From positions 447,966,502-448,030,501 of the forward strand of contig OZ010794.1 of NCBI GenBank assembly GCA_963932465.1: 64,000 nucleotides of DNA, in the 5' to 3' direction. Shown here one piece after another: positions 23,150 through 34,645 of the stretch; position 1 is the stretch's first letter, and each line of letters begins with the position of its first letter. Under the pieces are notes generated by a model that had not been told where the DNA came from, made no database searches, and worked only from the letters and a program-made list of their open reading frames with translations. The position numbers were made by a program, and so were the translations under genes. Source of the stretch: Maratus speciosus. Lineage: Eukaryota; Arthropoda; Arachnida; Araneae; Salticidae.

Positions 23150-24300
23150 ACATTTCAGAATTATTTTAGGTAGAAGATTTAAGATACTGAATTTATAGAT
23201 TAACTATTATTAAATTAATAAGAGGACGGGGTCAAGGGCAGAGTTCCCTTGATAAAATGAAAAAGTTTTCATAGAAAATAAACAATGTTGGAGTATGAGA
23301 AAATGAGTTGTATTTCGCGTTAAAATTCGAAAAAAGAAAAAATGCTAAACCACTTAGCAGCACTAATATGAAAGAAATGAAACTGTGGGGTGAAAATTTC
23401 AATTATTAAGTAAAATTATTTACTATTTAAAGTAGAAGATTTGAGATATTGAAGAAGATTGAATATTATCCAATGGATAAGATAAAAGCGCTTCATGGGG
23501 CAAATTCATTGGGTTCGATTATCTGAAGAAAAGAATTTTTAAAACTAAGCCTTATAAAAAACAAATCTTTAAGGTAGAAGATTTAAGATACTGAATTTAT
23601 AGATTAACTATTATTAAATTAATAAGAGGACGGGGTTCAAGGGCAGAGTTCCCTTGATACAATGAAAAAGTTTCATTGAAAATAAACAATATTGGAGTAT
23701 GAGAGAATAAGTTATATTTCAAGGTAAGATTCGAAAGAAAAAAATTCCAAAACAACTTAGCAATACTAATATGAAAAAAATGAAATTGTAGGGTGAAAAT
23801 TTCAATTATTTAGCTTTTTGTTTTATGACGGCCAATTATCTACACGAGGGATATAGGCCCGAAGGGGGGGGGGGAGGGCGTGCCCTCCGTGGGGGTCTTT
23901 CTAAGGGAACCTAATTCGTATTTATGCCAGGAAATCCAAGGTTCGAAGAAAACCACGGAAAACTTCGAACGATTAGGCTGACGGGCGCGATTGTTTTCGA
24001 ACCCAGCACCTCTCGTCTACCAGCTTCGAGAGCAGAACTTCAGGGCCATTGGCGCTCTTCAATTATTAAGTAAAATTATTAACTATTTAAGGTAGAAGAT
24101 TTTTGAGATGTTGAAGAAGATTGAACATTATTAAATGGGTAAGATAACCGCGCTTCAAGGGGCAAGCTCTCTTGATATAACAAAAAGTTTTCATTAAAAA
24201 TAAATAGCACTGGAGTATGAGGGCAAGTAATCCTACTTCCCATTAAAATTCGCAAGAATAAACATTTCAGAAGAAACTACTTAGTAATATTGATATGATG
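23150..24300 (+). repeat. Dispersed ~250-bp repeat, about four tandem units
   Basis: Units contain AGGTAGAAGATTT, AATAAGAGGACGGGG (or AAGATAACCGCG), GAAAATAAACAAT, GGAGTATGAGAG and ACTTAGCAATACTAATATGA. Full or partial units start near 23163, 23404, 23573 and 24062. The same sequence makes up about half of the 450-bp array unit at 16-19 kb and occurs at 12474. One unit is split by the SINE at 23816-24056. Confidence 0.8.
23816..24056 (-). mobile_element. tRNA-headed SINE, minus strand
   Basis: Read on the minus strand, the 5' end carries TGGCCCTGAAGTTCTGC (weak A box) and GGGTTCGAAAAC (B box, consensus GGTTCGANTCC), separated by about 30 bases. The body follows with GC-rich and poly-C parts, and the 3' end is A-rich (ACAAAAA). 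The insert is flanked by TTCAATTATT at about 23802 and 24058, and restores an intact dispersed repeat when removed. Internal Pol III promoter boxes are expected to drive it. SINE family not recognised; A box is poor. Confidence 0.65.
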
Positions 24301-25440
24301 AGAAATCAAACTGCTGGTTTCAATTTTTAATTAAAATGAGTTCAAAATAAAAATGCGAATAAAAAATTAATAAAATTATTGCATTTTTTGTTAGGAAGGT
24401 TATATGCCTGTTTGTAATTTTTAGAGAAGATCTAACTTAATAATTTAAACATATAAACGGTGCCTTTCATCAAAATACTCTTAGCACATACAAAATACAT
24501 GTTTTATATAATTTTTTAAAGTATTTTTTAAAAAGATTTTTTAGAGTAGTCAAAATTTTATAAAAGAACTTAAACATATTCTACATCAAAGCTCATAAAT
24601 TCTATAAGCATTGAAATTGATTATAAGATTTTCAGGAAATTTGAACAGCAAATTTTCTTTCTATGGACAACAGATTTACACAAGAAGTATTTCAAGATTC
24701 TGACCTTTATGAATTTTAAGTAGCCATTATTTTCCATCAAAACACATTTATTTTTTCCCCTCCCCTATTATCGTTAATTAACTGCTATGTATTACCACAT
24801 TTTCAAATTTATTTGTACATTTATAAAGTTTATAAAGTTAGTAGTATCACGTTTAGTTATTTCCAATATTTTTAGGTTAAATTTGTTAAAGACAAAAAGA
24901 TTTAGGTATACTATTAAGTAATTTCACTACTATCCAATACTATTTCAATACTATTAAGTAAAATTTTTTCATTTTACATACAGCAGGACGAATAGATAAA
25001 AATATCTCATTTGGCAAAGGATTGAGAAAAATTGTAAAATACATTAATAACTAGAAATATTATAGAATGTTTTTTAAATATAAAAAATCCCTGCCGGCCC
25101 GGCCTACAGGCAGAGGTAGATTTCGAAGTCAAATATACTAATTTCACAAACAAAAACTAAATCATGATTATAGATAAATCAACTTTAACAATTTTATCTG
25201 GCCGCTCTTGACGAGTTTTTATTTCATTTTCATATAATAGCTGGTTTTATCAGAATCATGTTATGGCGGTATTCAAAAAAATACTTTTCCATGCTCAACA
25301 ACTCGAAATTTTCTGGCATAATTCCAGATTCATTTTTAATTTAAAAAAAAAATATGAAACTTGCTGACGTGATGTTTGAAGAGCGACCTGTGTTTTTATT
25401 TTTTGTTCAATTAATTAAAACTTCATATATAAACAATTAT
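24301..25440. other. Dispersed repeat then unassigned DNA; no gene
   Basis: 24301-24520 matches 20870-21040. The rest is unassigned and AT-rich. A CCGGCCCGGCC palindromic patch lies near 25094. Confidence 0.4.
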
Positions 25441-25452
25441 TTTCTCAGAAGG

Positions 25453-25915
25453 ACAATATTTTTCGTTTCTAACACAATCGCTTCAGGAAATTCCGTTCAA
25501 AATGCCCTTTTTGACATCATTTTTTGAAATATATTCTGCCTCTATCTAAAAATTGATTATTACGGTACATTATATAGTTTCTGAATAAGTGAATCTACCA
25601 ATTAAATGCGTTTGAGAGCAAAAATGAATTTAAAAACCAGTCAGAAAATAAGCAGTTTGGATTTAAGCGCATCCTTAATACAATGATTTTTCCAACACAA
25701 TCCGCTTCGGTAAATTCGGTTCAAAATGCCCTTTTTAACAGCATTTAAAAAAATATATTCTGCCCCTATCAGAAAATCGACCATTACGGTACATTATATA
25801 GTTTCTGAGTAAGAAAACGTACCAATTGGAAGTCTTTGAGAGCAAAAATGAATTGTAAAATGAGTCAGAAAATAAGCAGTTTGGATTTGAATACACCCTT
25901 ACTAAGATCATTTTT
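25453..25915 (+). repeat. Two-copy ~235-bp direct repeat
   Basis: Shared blocks: TTCAAAATGCCCTTTTT, ATTACGGTACATTATATAG, GAGAGCAAAAATGAATT and ATAAGCAGTTTGGATTT, in the same order in both copies. Confidence 0.85.
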
Positions 25916-25954
25916 TACTTCAACCGGTATGTATTTTTAATTTGTTTTTGCTCT

Positions 25955-26480
25955 AAGAATTGGTCCTATCCAAAACTTGTCTATATAGATGTTGTAGACA
26001 ATATTAAGAAGATATATGATAAATTCATGGGGATTTTATATCTTTTGAATTGACGGAGTTATGGATTTTTTTCTTCTTCAAACCCCCTTTTTGTTTTCGT
26101 TTTTAATTTTTTTTGAGGTACGAATTGATCCTATCAAAAACTTGTGAATATAAAAGTTGTAGATAATGTTAAGGAGATTCATGATAAAATTAATTGGATT
26201 TGATATCTTGAGAATTGACGAAGTTATGGATTTTTTTCTTCTTCAAACGCCCTTTTTGTTTTCGTGTTTAATTTTTTTTTGCGGTACGAATTGCTCCTAT
26301 CAAAAACTTGTGAATATAAAAGTTTTAGATAATGTTAAGCAGATTTATAATAAAATTAATTGAATTTGATATCTTGAGAATTGACGAAGTTATGAATTTT
26401 TTTCTCCCAAAAACCCTATTTTTTGCGCCCCTTGAGCCCATTTTTAATTTTATCAAAAATCTATGATACATAAATTTTTG
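25955..26480 (+). repeat. ~170-bp direct repeat, three to four units
   Basis: Units contain ATTGGTCCTATC or a variant, AAAACTTGTGAATATAAAAG, GTTATGGATTTTTTTC and AAACCCCCTTTTTG. Units begin near 25957, 26120 and 26288, with a decayed fourth near 26450. Open frames of about 65 codons here are incidental. Confidence 0.8.
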
Positions 26481-26708
26481 GCCCTATTTTTAGAAGTAAT
26501 AAAAACTTTAAACTGATTTGATATGTACAAAAATTAAGAAGTTATGGGGGGTTTTCTGTTTTCACAAAACCCCTCCCTATTTCCCTCCCCTTGGTCCGAT
26601 TTTGCCCATTAACGAACTTGACCGAGATTTTATGCCCATTGATTTTATGTATCAGTTTGGAAGAGATTGGTGCAGAATTACGAAAGTTATCGTGTCCAGA
26701 AGAAAGTG

Positions 26709-26722
26709 ATATATATATATAT

Positions 26723-26765
<43 letters not shown>

Positions 26766-26766
26766 T
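26709..26766. repeat. AT then GATA microsatellite
   Basis: About eight TA units followed by about ten GATA units. Confidence 0.95.
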
Positions 26767-26769
26767 ATA

Positions 26770-27802
26770 AAGTTTTTTACTGATGGTGGTTTTGGGTTCT
26801 AGGGGTCATGATCGGTGTAGATCTGCAAAAATGTTTCAGAAATTCCAACATAGGAACGATCCCAATAGGTAGTATTTCATACGAAATCTACCTAAAAGTG
26901 AGGAGGTCGCTCGTAAGATATATTTAGCAATTGTTTACAGAATTATTCTGGTACAAATTTAATTTAAACATTTTGATTTAAAATTTTTGTAATTCTCAAA
27001 AAAAAAAAAAAAATGCATGTTATTTTAAGTCTAAAACATTGCTTTTCTAATAATAAATAAAAAGGACAGCGAATGGGTGAGTTACAAATTTGAAATTGCC
27101 CCCCCCCCCCTTGGTGGGGTGTACGCTCCACGTTGGGAACCTCTGGTTTAGATCATTTAAGAATCAAGTTTATATTAACAAAGCCTTTGAAAATTAAGTG
27201 CTTTTTTTGGCTGTTTACCAACTGCAATTTATATTCCCTTATGTATCTGTCATAAAATGAATACTGTAATGCTCGTAAGAGATATTTATAAACTGTTTAT
27301 GGCTAGAGGAAGTGCAATTTTAAAGTTGTTTGTTTAAAAATATATATCAAAGGGAAAGTGATGTCTTTTATTTATATTTATATACATATAAATGCTGTCT
27401 TCCACAGCATTCTATGCTTAGGCAGCCATTCGCGCAATGTTTGACCAATTGAACTCATTCTTTTCGCGTCACTGGTTGCAGTTTGAAGCCACCTTCTGTG
27501 TTATTTTTTTACTAACAGGGTAGTTGCCCAAGCTTGAAAAACGTTCACTAGACCCCTGAAAAAAACTCAAGATTTAAGATTTAAGATGTGTTCTAATGAC
27601 GTCAGTACTATTCGTTCCACTAAAATACTTGAATAAGTCCAGTGTTAATAGTTATCATTATTTATTTTAAATAGTAGAATATATTTATTTTTAAGTTAAT
27701 AAAATTATGTAAACACTTTTTTAATTCCGTATGCTATTAAACATGGTTTAGTGACATTTCGTATTGATTTCTTTGATTAAAAATTGTATTTTTTCATTGT
27801 TA

Positions 27803-27842
<40 letters not shown>

Positions 27843-28477
27843 ATAAAAATAAATATAAAGTAAAAAATTCCCGGATGTTTATTGTATAATTTTACCGTGT
27901 AGATCAATTCGCACAAACCTACATTTAACACCGCTTCAAAAAAAAAAAATCTCATAACATTTCATTCAGGTCATTAATAACATTCATTCATTCACCTAAT
28001 TAATTCATTCATATAAAATATTTCATTTCAATCAAAATGCACTTTCTCTTATAGGGTAAGTCAAGAATAGATGCTCCACTGAGCCCCCCCGCCTAATTTT
28101 TATTTTTTATAGTATTGATTTTTGCAGTGAAAATTTAACCTATATCCTTAAAATTTGATATAGAACGTCATACAAAATATTTCTGTAATATAAATACCAG
28201 ATAAAATCGGATTTTTACCACCAAAACTTAATGAACAAATTTCGCTATCTATCCCGGACCTCAGGGTTAGACGCCGTACTTGATCCGAATAGATGCTCCC
28301 ACCAGTCGCTCTGAAAGTAGGAAGAAATATGGCTGCTTCCTATAAACTAACACATTATTCGATACCTGTTTAAGCAGCATTTACTATTTCATAAAAGAAT
28401 CTCTAATAAATACATCATATTTCATCTGCTACTATCTCTATCTCATAAAAACGTACAACAAAAGCTAAATTTACCTT
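26770..28477. other. No gene seen; microsatellite and degenerate repeat ends
   Basis: 26795-26900 is an inverted relative of 12790-12905. 27090-27140 has poly-C and then ACGTTGGGAACCTCTG, which on the minus strand resembles an hAT-type terminus, but no partner end was found. A TAA trinucleotide repeat spans about 27807-27837. Confidence 0.4.
27807..27837. repeat. TAA microsatellite
   Basis: About ten TAA units. Confidence 0.9.
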
Positions 28478-28480
28478 TTT

Positions 28481-29322
28481 AACACTTTCCAACAAAGTTG
28501 AAAAGTGTTTATGTATTCGGTTTGTTTGGCCGTCTGCCCGTATGGCCGTCTGTCTGTATGGGAGTCTAACTCCCGTAAATATACTCGGATTTTCATGCAA
28601 TTGATAATCCATATTTAGGGTCACCTAACCATGTTTGATGCATATGAAGTATGTGGAATTAATATTTCATTTACAGGGTTACCCAAAAGAATTCCATTAA
28701 ATTATGGTGTACATGGTGAAAAATCGTTTGCAGAGTATTTTAATGACATTGCGCTGTTTCAAATGTATCTAAACTGATATAAATCACTAAATTTCACTAC
28801 GATCACGTTAGAACATGGCATTCATAGCATTTTTTATTCATTTACAGGGACACACAAAAGAAATCGGTTACAGTACTGTCTTTGAGTAATAATTGCTGGA
28901 GTGTGCAGTTTCAAATTCGGTATGCGCTTTTAAATTTAGATAATCTTTTGCACGTTACTCGTTATATATCAATTCTATACCTCATATACAGGGCTGCACA
29001 AAAGTATTCAGGTACCATTCTCGTTATTAGAGGAACTTGCTGAAGGGAAATTTTCAATTGAAGTATATGTATTTCTTAAGTGAATAAAATTTTGGCATGC
29101 ATGTAGTTAATAGATACAAATCTATAAATCATATACAGGGCTGTTCAAAGAATTCGGATAATTTTCCGATTGTAGATGAGAACAGCTGAAATTGGGTTTT
29201 GAAATTGCGTTTCCATATGGCTGAATTAGACTTAATATTATAATTTTTTAAACGGTGCAGTTTCGTTACACTATTCTGAATGTGTTGGAAAGTGTTTCAT
29301 AATCTATGCTGAACGCATGATT
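28481..29322 (+). mobile_element. Helentron-like non-autonomous element, copy B1
   Basis: Begins AACACTTTCCAACAAAG; the inverse, TGTTGGAAAGTGTTT, recurs near the 3' end (29283). It is followed by a stem-loop, AATC-t-ATGC / GCATGATT with a 5-nt loop, and then a T run. A GTCTG-rich stretch lies at 28528-28565. Four ~150-bp units with ACAGGGnTGCACAAAAG-type phrases start near 28673, 28843, 28988 and 29135. Same layout as the A copies but unrelated sequence. No protein gene. Confidence 0.6.
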
Positions 29323-30172
29323 TTTTCTTTCTTTTTGATAATTATAACATTTATTTGCAGAAATAAATTGCTGTAACTTCGTCTACTACGCTTTTTTTAT
29401 AACGATCGGGAGGAGTAGAACATCACTAACTCCGCCACGTGTCTCATAGCTGAAATACAGTGAGTGTGTCAACTAACCCGACGGGGCATATAACCTAGTT
29501 TTACCTTTGTACAATTTTCTAAAAGTTCGAAAAAAAAATCTTAAGTTTTACATTCAGATATTTTCAAAAATGTTATTGCATTGTCTAATTCCAACAAAAT
29601 ATTTTGCTTCAAAAGTACATCTTTAAAGTGGTTTTATTAAAATTTAAAGTTACAAAATTCTTTAAACAATATTCTCATAACAAACTATGACAAAGAATTA
29701 AGAAACTGTGCGTAAGAAACAATTAAGAAACTGCGCTAAGATATTCTGTTCGTAAACGGGGAAAAAAATGCGATGTGAGAGGTTTAGAAGTTATATCAAA
29801 ACTTAAATACGGATAAAATTTTAAATTTTAGATAGAAAAAGAAATACTACTATTTTGAAAGATTGTTACACGTAAAATTCATTTAAATTAAAGAGCATCC
29901 AGTAAAACTTTCATGAGAAAACTTTTATAAATATAAAATAAATATAATTTTAACTCCCGAATCGCCTTAAACGCAATACATAATTTAAATTTAATTATAA
30001 TACATTTTGAAAAAAAAATCAAAATATCTTTTACTAAAATCCAACTTTAGTTTAAATATTACTATCCACATTTGCACATAACATTAAATTATAATAACAA
30101 TGTGATTTTTTTTATACTTCAAGTCAGTAAATTATTAGGTCATCAAGGATGAAATGAAAATGAAATTTGTAG
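29323..30172. other. No gene seen
   Basis: A GC-richer patch at 29410-29500 (GGGAGGAGTAGAACATC, CCGACGGGGC) stands out from AT-rich surroundings and is unassigned. Confidence 0.35.
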
Positions 30173-30176
30173 TTAA

Positions 30177-30474
30177 CCTTTAACTGATGTTACCGGTCTC
30201 ACAGACCGGTGCTTTTTACAATTTTAATAGTTTAACTTGCAAATTTCAGTTTATCTACAAGCACTACTGAAATGTTGTTTCGTTTGGAACTTTAGTACTA
30301 ACACTAGAAACTTTTGAATAGGTGAATTTTAATTATAACACTCCTGTACAAAAAGTTTAGTACAAAAACAACATCCTATGAGTTAATCGCGGCTTTCTTT
30401 CAGCTTTCGACGGAGTGGTCTCACAGGCCGCTTCACACTAATTACGTGAAATTTTCTGTGACATCAGTTAAAGG
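30177..30474. mobile_element. piggyBac-like MITE, 298 bp
   Basis: TTAA (30173-30176) then CCTTTAACTGATGTTAC; the right end mirrors it as GTGACATCAGTTAAAGG followed by TTAA (30475-30478). Terminal match is 17 of 18 or better. Next to the termini, GGTCTCACAGACCGG on the left is a short palindrome and GGTCTCACAGGCCG appears on the right. TTAA duplication marks piggyBac. Non-coding. Confidence 0.85.
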
Positions 30475-30539
30475 TTAATAATATTCCCAACTTTAACAGC
30501 TTATTATTTGACATTGGCTTAAAATTTTACCGCTCTGTT

Positions 30540-30583
30540 TTTTTTTTTTTTTTTTTTTTTTTTTTGGGGGGGGGGGGGGGGAA
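30540..30583. repeat. Poly-T followed by poly-G run
   Basis: Long T run directly joined to a G run; likely replication slippage or a consensus error site. Confidence 0.85.
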
Positions 30584-30629
30584 GTAGCTCTAAAAAATAT
30601 TAGAAACTTTAAAATTAATTTTGTTGAAA

Positions 30630-30870
30630 ATGGAGCGTTCGGAAATTCGCACTATTATGAAGTACGAGTTCTTACGTGGAACTATGTCATCGCAGAACGC
30701 GCGAAACAATAGTGTGTTTGGCTCTTAGTGTTACTACGCAGCAGACAGTGTTGTACAAATTGGTTCGCCAAATTTCGTAGAAACCACAAATAAGCCACGC
30801 GGTCACCTAGAATTATGGATCAATATAGGCGAACTAAAGGCACCGTTGAGTCTGACCCATCTCAGAGTGT
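30630..30870 (+). pseudogene. Mariner transposase N-terminal relic
   Basis: From an ATG at 30630 the frame reads MERSEIRTIMKYEFLRGTM and stops at TAG 30726 after 32 residues. A second frame from 30761 reads WFAKFRRNHK, a TAA, then 14 residues on TKGTVESDPSQSVYE. These match, in order, the start, the second helix-turn-helix (usually RWFxKFRSGD) and the linker (VExDPxQT) of mariner-family transposases. At least one frameshift and two stops are present, and the catalytic domain is absent. No inverted termini were located nearby. Confidence 0.8.
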
Positions 30871-31983
30871 GTATGAAATATTGTTGAAGTTTGGATAAAA
30901 TAATTCCTTGAGTTTGAGTAAAGTAATTCCTTATATTTGTAAATTATAAATTAATTTTGTCTTTTTTTCTACAAATTTTATCCTTGACGACCTGATAAAT
31001 GCTATTAACTTTACTTTGAAATAATTTCATTCGTATTAATGGACCATTAGATACTCTTAATGTTTCAGGAATTCATTCCTGCTAATATTATTATATACTT
31101 TATGAGATTAAAATAACATTTTATGTATGCATATTAACTAAGTTTAACCATCCCTAATTTACATTCTAAAAGGCCTAAGATGCAATTTATTTTACACGGA
31201 AGGAAATTGAAGTTAATCAAATTCTCCAGTTACTTAAAGGGACTGGAGATTCATAAGTGACTATAACGATGTAAAACGATCGTCCTCTGTTGTTGAATGT
31301 TAAAAAACATATATTTAATATTTAAACTAGAGGATTTTAACTTGTTATTTTAAAATTTAAGTGACGTGGCAAAAAGTTACTGTAGAATTAAATTTATATT
31401 TAAAGCAAAAACATGTCCGTGAGTAACGCTGATTGTAATGTTGATTGTGGCAATATCTGACAAATAAATTTCGCTGTTACTATAAATTTTTCACATTAAT
31501 TTTTTAACATGCACAATATCCATTTTTTTATCGTCAAATAGGGGAAAAAATGTCTTTCAAAAGTCAGTTTGTTTGATAACTGTATCCCAATTTACTAAGT
31601 GCTTGATGTTTTAAAAATATTTTTCAAGCAGGATTTTTTTAAAAAAATCTATGCTTATCGTATGCAGCCCGTTTACAAAAGGAAAAGATTAACCCGTTTG
31701 CTTCCGCTTAGAAATAGTTCAGCGTTTATTTCCAGTTAATATTTCATAAAGAAATTAAAACTTCATCAAATCAATAAATAAGATAATATAAATAAAACAC
31801 AAATTTAGCAGAACTGTAATCGAACTACGAGGTTCAGCGACTTAAATTATCAGAATAAAAGAGGCTGGTGTAAGTAGCGAAATCTTTGACAATTTCTTAT
31901 TATTGGTATACGGGTAATCTGAAAATAGTTCTTTTAATAATTTAATAATTTCCAAAACGTTATTTGAATACTTGTTTCATATA
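30871..31983. repeat. Old copies of the 31-48 kb repeat family
   Basis: 31010-31320 contains ATTGAAGTTAATCAAATT, TCCAGTTACTTAAA and TGTTGTTGAATG in the order seen at 37330-37440, 42060-42160 and 47790. 31500-31720 is a decayed relative of dispersed repeat D. Confidence 0.6.
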
Positions 31984-32768
31984 GGGGAGACCGGGGGAAT
32001 GGCGACACCTTAAGGGAATTTAATTTTTTTCACCTCAAAAAAATGTTTATTTTTTAATAGTAAAAATTCTAAAGCTGAATCATTATCTTTAGTATCTGTA
32101 TAAATTTATCCGTAATCATAACTGCAAACTAAGCACACATAAAAAAAATTTCTTTCAACCTCTGTACAGTGGCGGTATTACCCAGGATACTGGGGTAATC
32201 CCGCCACTGTATCGGGGTAATGACGCAACTCTTTAATGACCTAGTAAATACATAAAATGGATACTAGGAAACACATAACCTACTAAAAATGTTTAGAAAG
32301 CAATAATTTATGAAAATAATGAATAATTACAATGTTTCTTAAGCTAGATTTATTAATGTGCTAAGCTTACAATTTAACTCAAATTGGAAAAGTCACCCTT
32401 TGCCATGGTGGCGGCATTACCCCGAGAGGACAATATAGTGGAAAACCCCCAGCAAAGCCGAAAGAAGAACCTAACTTGTTCAATACATTGCACCAAAATG
32501 TCGGCGAATGCATGTAGATTACGGGTAATATTATCTTAAATACCTAATGTTTCAATAAAAGGTGTTTACCTCAACTCATTTGAAGCTCCAAAATAAGAAG
32601 CAACTAGATGAAATCTAAATTTTTCACTAGAACAAGCGAACAACGTGTTCTAGGTACTGTTTCTATTGTTGGCCGCTATAGTGCTGGCGAAATCACTATC
32701 TCAAACTGCCGTTAGTTTTTAAACTAGGCGGGGTGGCGGCATAACCCGAAGTGGCCCCCGGTCTCCCC
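31984..32768. mobile_element. GGGGAGACC-ended TIR element (TA target), 785 bp
   Basis: Starts GGGGAGACCGGGGG and ends CCCCCGGTCTCCCC, flanked by TA. The interior has repeated phrases built on GGGTAATnCCGCCAC in both orientations. No transposase frame. A relative with matching end is at 46011-47285. Confidence 0.8.
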
Positions 32769-33434
32769 TATATATATATATATATATATTAGGGTGGTCA
32801 CAAGAAATCAATTTTCGAATTTTTTCGGGGGGACCCCCCAAAAAGTTGCCAATTGACTAGAAAATGAGATTGGCTAAGTTTCAGCTCATTTGGATAATAT
32901 TAACCCGTGCCTCATTGAGGTTTAAGTTTGAAAAAAACGTGATTTTTCGCAAAAAAAATGCTGTTTTTCCTTCATGAAATGAATACAATTAAACCTAGGA
33001 ACATAATGCAGGTCTCATTTTATAAAAAAAAGTTTTGCTTTGAAGAACCACACACCATTTTTTTCTAAAAATGTATAGATTTAAAAATATGCGCATTTTT
33101 CAGGACCAGACTTCACCTGAATCCTAAAAATTGACTTTTTATGAAAACGCGAAAAAAAAAATTTGTAACATTGCATTTCATCTGCTTTCCACCTTTTGTT
33201 TTTCTTTTTTTCGTTTTGTGAAGTCCAATAAAGTGTTTGATTAAAAAAAATTCCAAAGAAAAGGAAAAAAATCGAATTTTAAACTGAAAGATTTTTTTTT
33301 AAAAAGGGAGGGCAAAGGAAGTATAGAAATGAGAGCAAATAATGCTCAATTGCATTTTATTATTAAAGTTGTGTTACAAGAAAGGAGGCATAATAAAGAA
33401 AATAAATTATTTTCCCTTACAACTGTCACGTTAA

Positions 33435-33641
33435 CCCTTTCCGGCACAGAAAAATTCTGTTCGTAAAAGGATGAAATGATGGTCTACCCCGGAATTTACA
33501 AACGACATTTTTAGAAATTAAAATCACATTACTTTAACCTTTTCATTGAAAAGCAAAATTTTATTAAAATATTCTTCGTGCCGTTTGTAAGTTTGGAATT
33601 AAAATTAGGTGGTCCCGGCGTGGGACACTGCGCCGGAAGGA
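33435..33641. mobile_element. Degenerate piggyBac-like MITE nested in the hAT-like element
   Basis: TTAA at 33431-33434 is followed by CCCTTTCCGGCACAG. On the right, CTGCGCCGGAAGGATTGAA is a diverged mirror, with TTGA in place of TTAA. Right boundary uncertain. Confidence 0.5.
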
Positions 33642-33788
33642 TTGAAGTGGTAATGGTTTAGATAAAGTGGCTTATATTGACTTTTTTTTACCAAAGTATT
33701 ATCTAAAAATGAAAATGCAACTTGATCCGAGTTAAGATACCAAAGGCGGTTTGTCATTTTAGCAAGTGCTTTGTCTGTAACCTATTTA

Positions 33789-34645
33789 TCAAATTTTCTG
33801 TAGTGAACAAGTGATTTTATTATTTGCAGGTCTTGAATTGGGGGCTAAAGTGGCAGTGGAAGTACTGAAGCACGCTTTTGCATAAATATTGATTAAAAAT
33901 AAGAAAAGATCTCTGATACCTTCTTTTTCTAAATTTGTTATTGAAAGATGATCCCTGAAACAATATATTTTAAGAGAATGAATGGCCTGTGCCTCCATCC
34001 ATCTGACATGATTAAAAGTACCAGGTGCTTTGAAAAAAAGTCTTTTGCAGGCAGGAGTTCTATAAAAATTAAACAAAGTTGGATAAATTCTTTATAATCA
34101 TCCCTGAGCTGTTAATTTTTAAGAGTTCCTGTAAGAAAATTTGAAATGTCTTCTGAGTTAACTAGTTTTACCTAGTATTTCATCTTCAGTAACATTTGTA
34201 TACTTACTCTGGTTTAATTTAGACCACCCAATCAGAATTGTTTTTTTTTTTAATATCTGGCTGAGGGGCAGTGATTATACCCATTTTACAATCAAGAACA
34301 GCTTTCTAAATTATGCTGGCGGCATGGTAAATACAGAAGACTTTTCCTTTAACAATTGCTATAGAAAATTGCAGGTTAACTCTGAGGAGACCTGTGTTTA
34401 CTGCAGTTGTATCAAAAAATATTGCCTGGATTTTACCAACTTCCTCCCACTCTTCAACTGCTGAAAATACAGCTTTCGCCTGAATTGTTCCGATACTATT
34501 TTCAAGTTGAGGAACTCTTAGTAACTGTCCTCCATCCCCACAACTAATTAAAACTTTTATCCACTCTACATTTTCTTTATTCAAAAAATGGTGAAGCAGT
34601 TTTCCACCCCAGTGAACAACAGTTCTCTCTAAATGGTAATTTTAA
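33789..34645 (-). pseudogene. hAT-like transposase remains (two blocks)
   Basis: Minus-strand block 1 (34645-34306) reads TVVHWGGKLLHHFLNKENVEW and continues through SCGDGGQLLRVPQLENSIGT to an AIFFDTTAVNTG motif. Block 2 (34076-33789) reads FFKAPGTFNHVRWMEAQAIH and SLKIYCFRDHL. I recognise this order, HWDGKLL, GDG..LLGVP, FDTTxxNTG and PGxxHxARWM, from a transposase-like protein family common in arthropods and cnidarians. Between the blocks there are several stops and shifts, and the CRHH..E segment normally following FDTT is lost. The superfamily name is tentative; placement in hAT rests mainly on the element ends. Not functional. Confidence 0.65.

Noticed and set aside
26709..26766. GATA run as a transcription factor cluster
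   Set aside because: A simple microsatellite; repeat slippage explains it.
27090..27140. Possible hAT-type end (minus strand CAGAGGTTCCCAACG)
   Set aside because: No matching left end or duplication found, so not called as an element.
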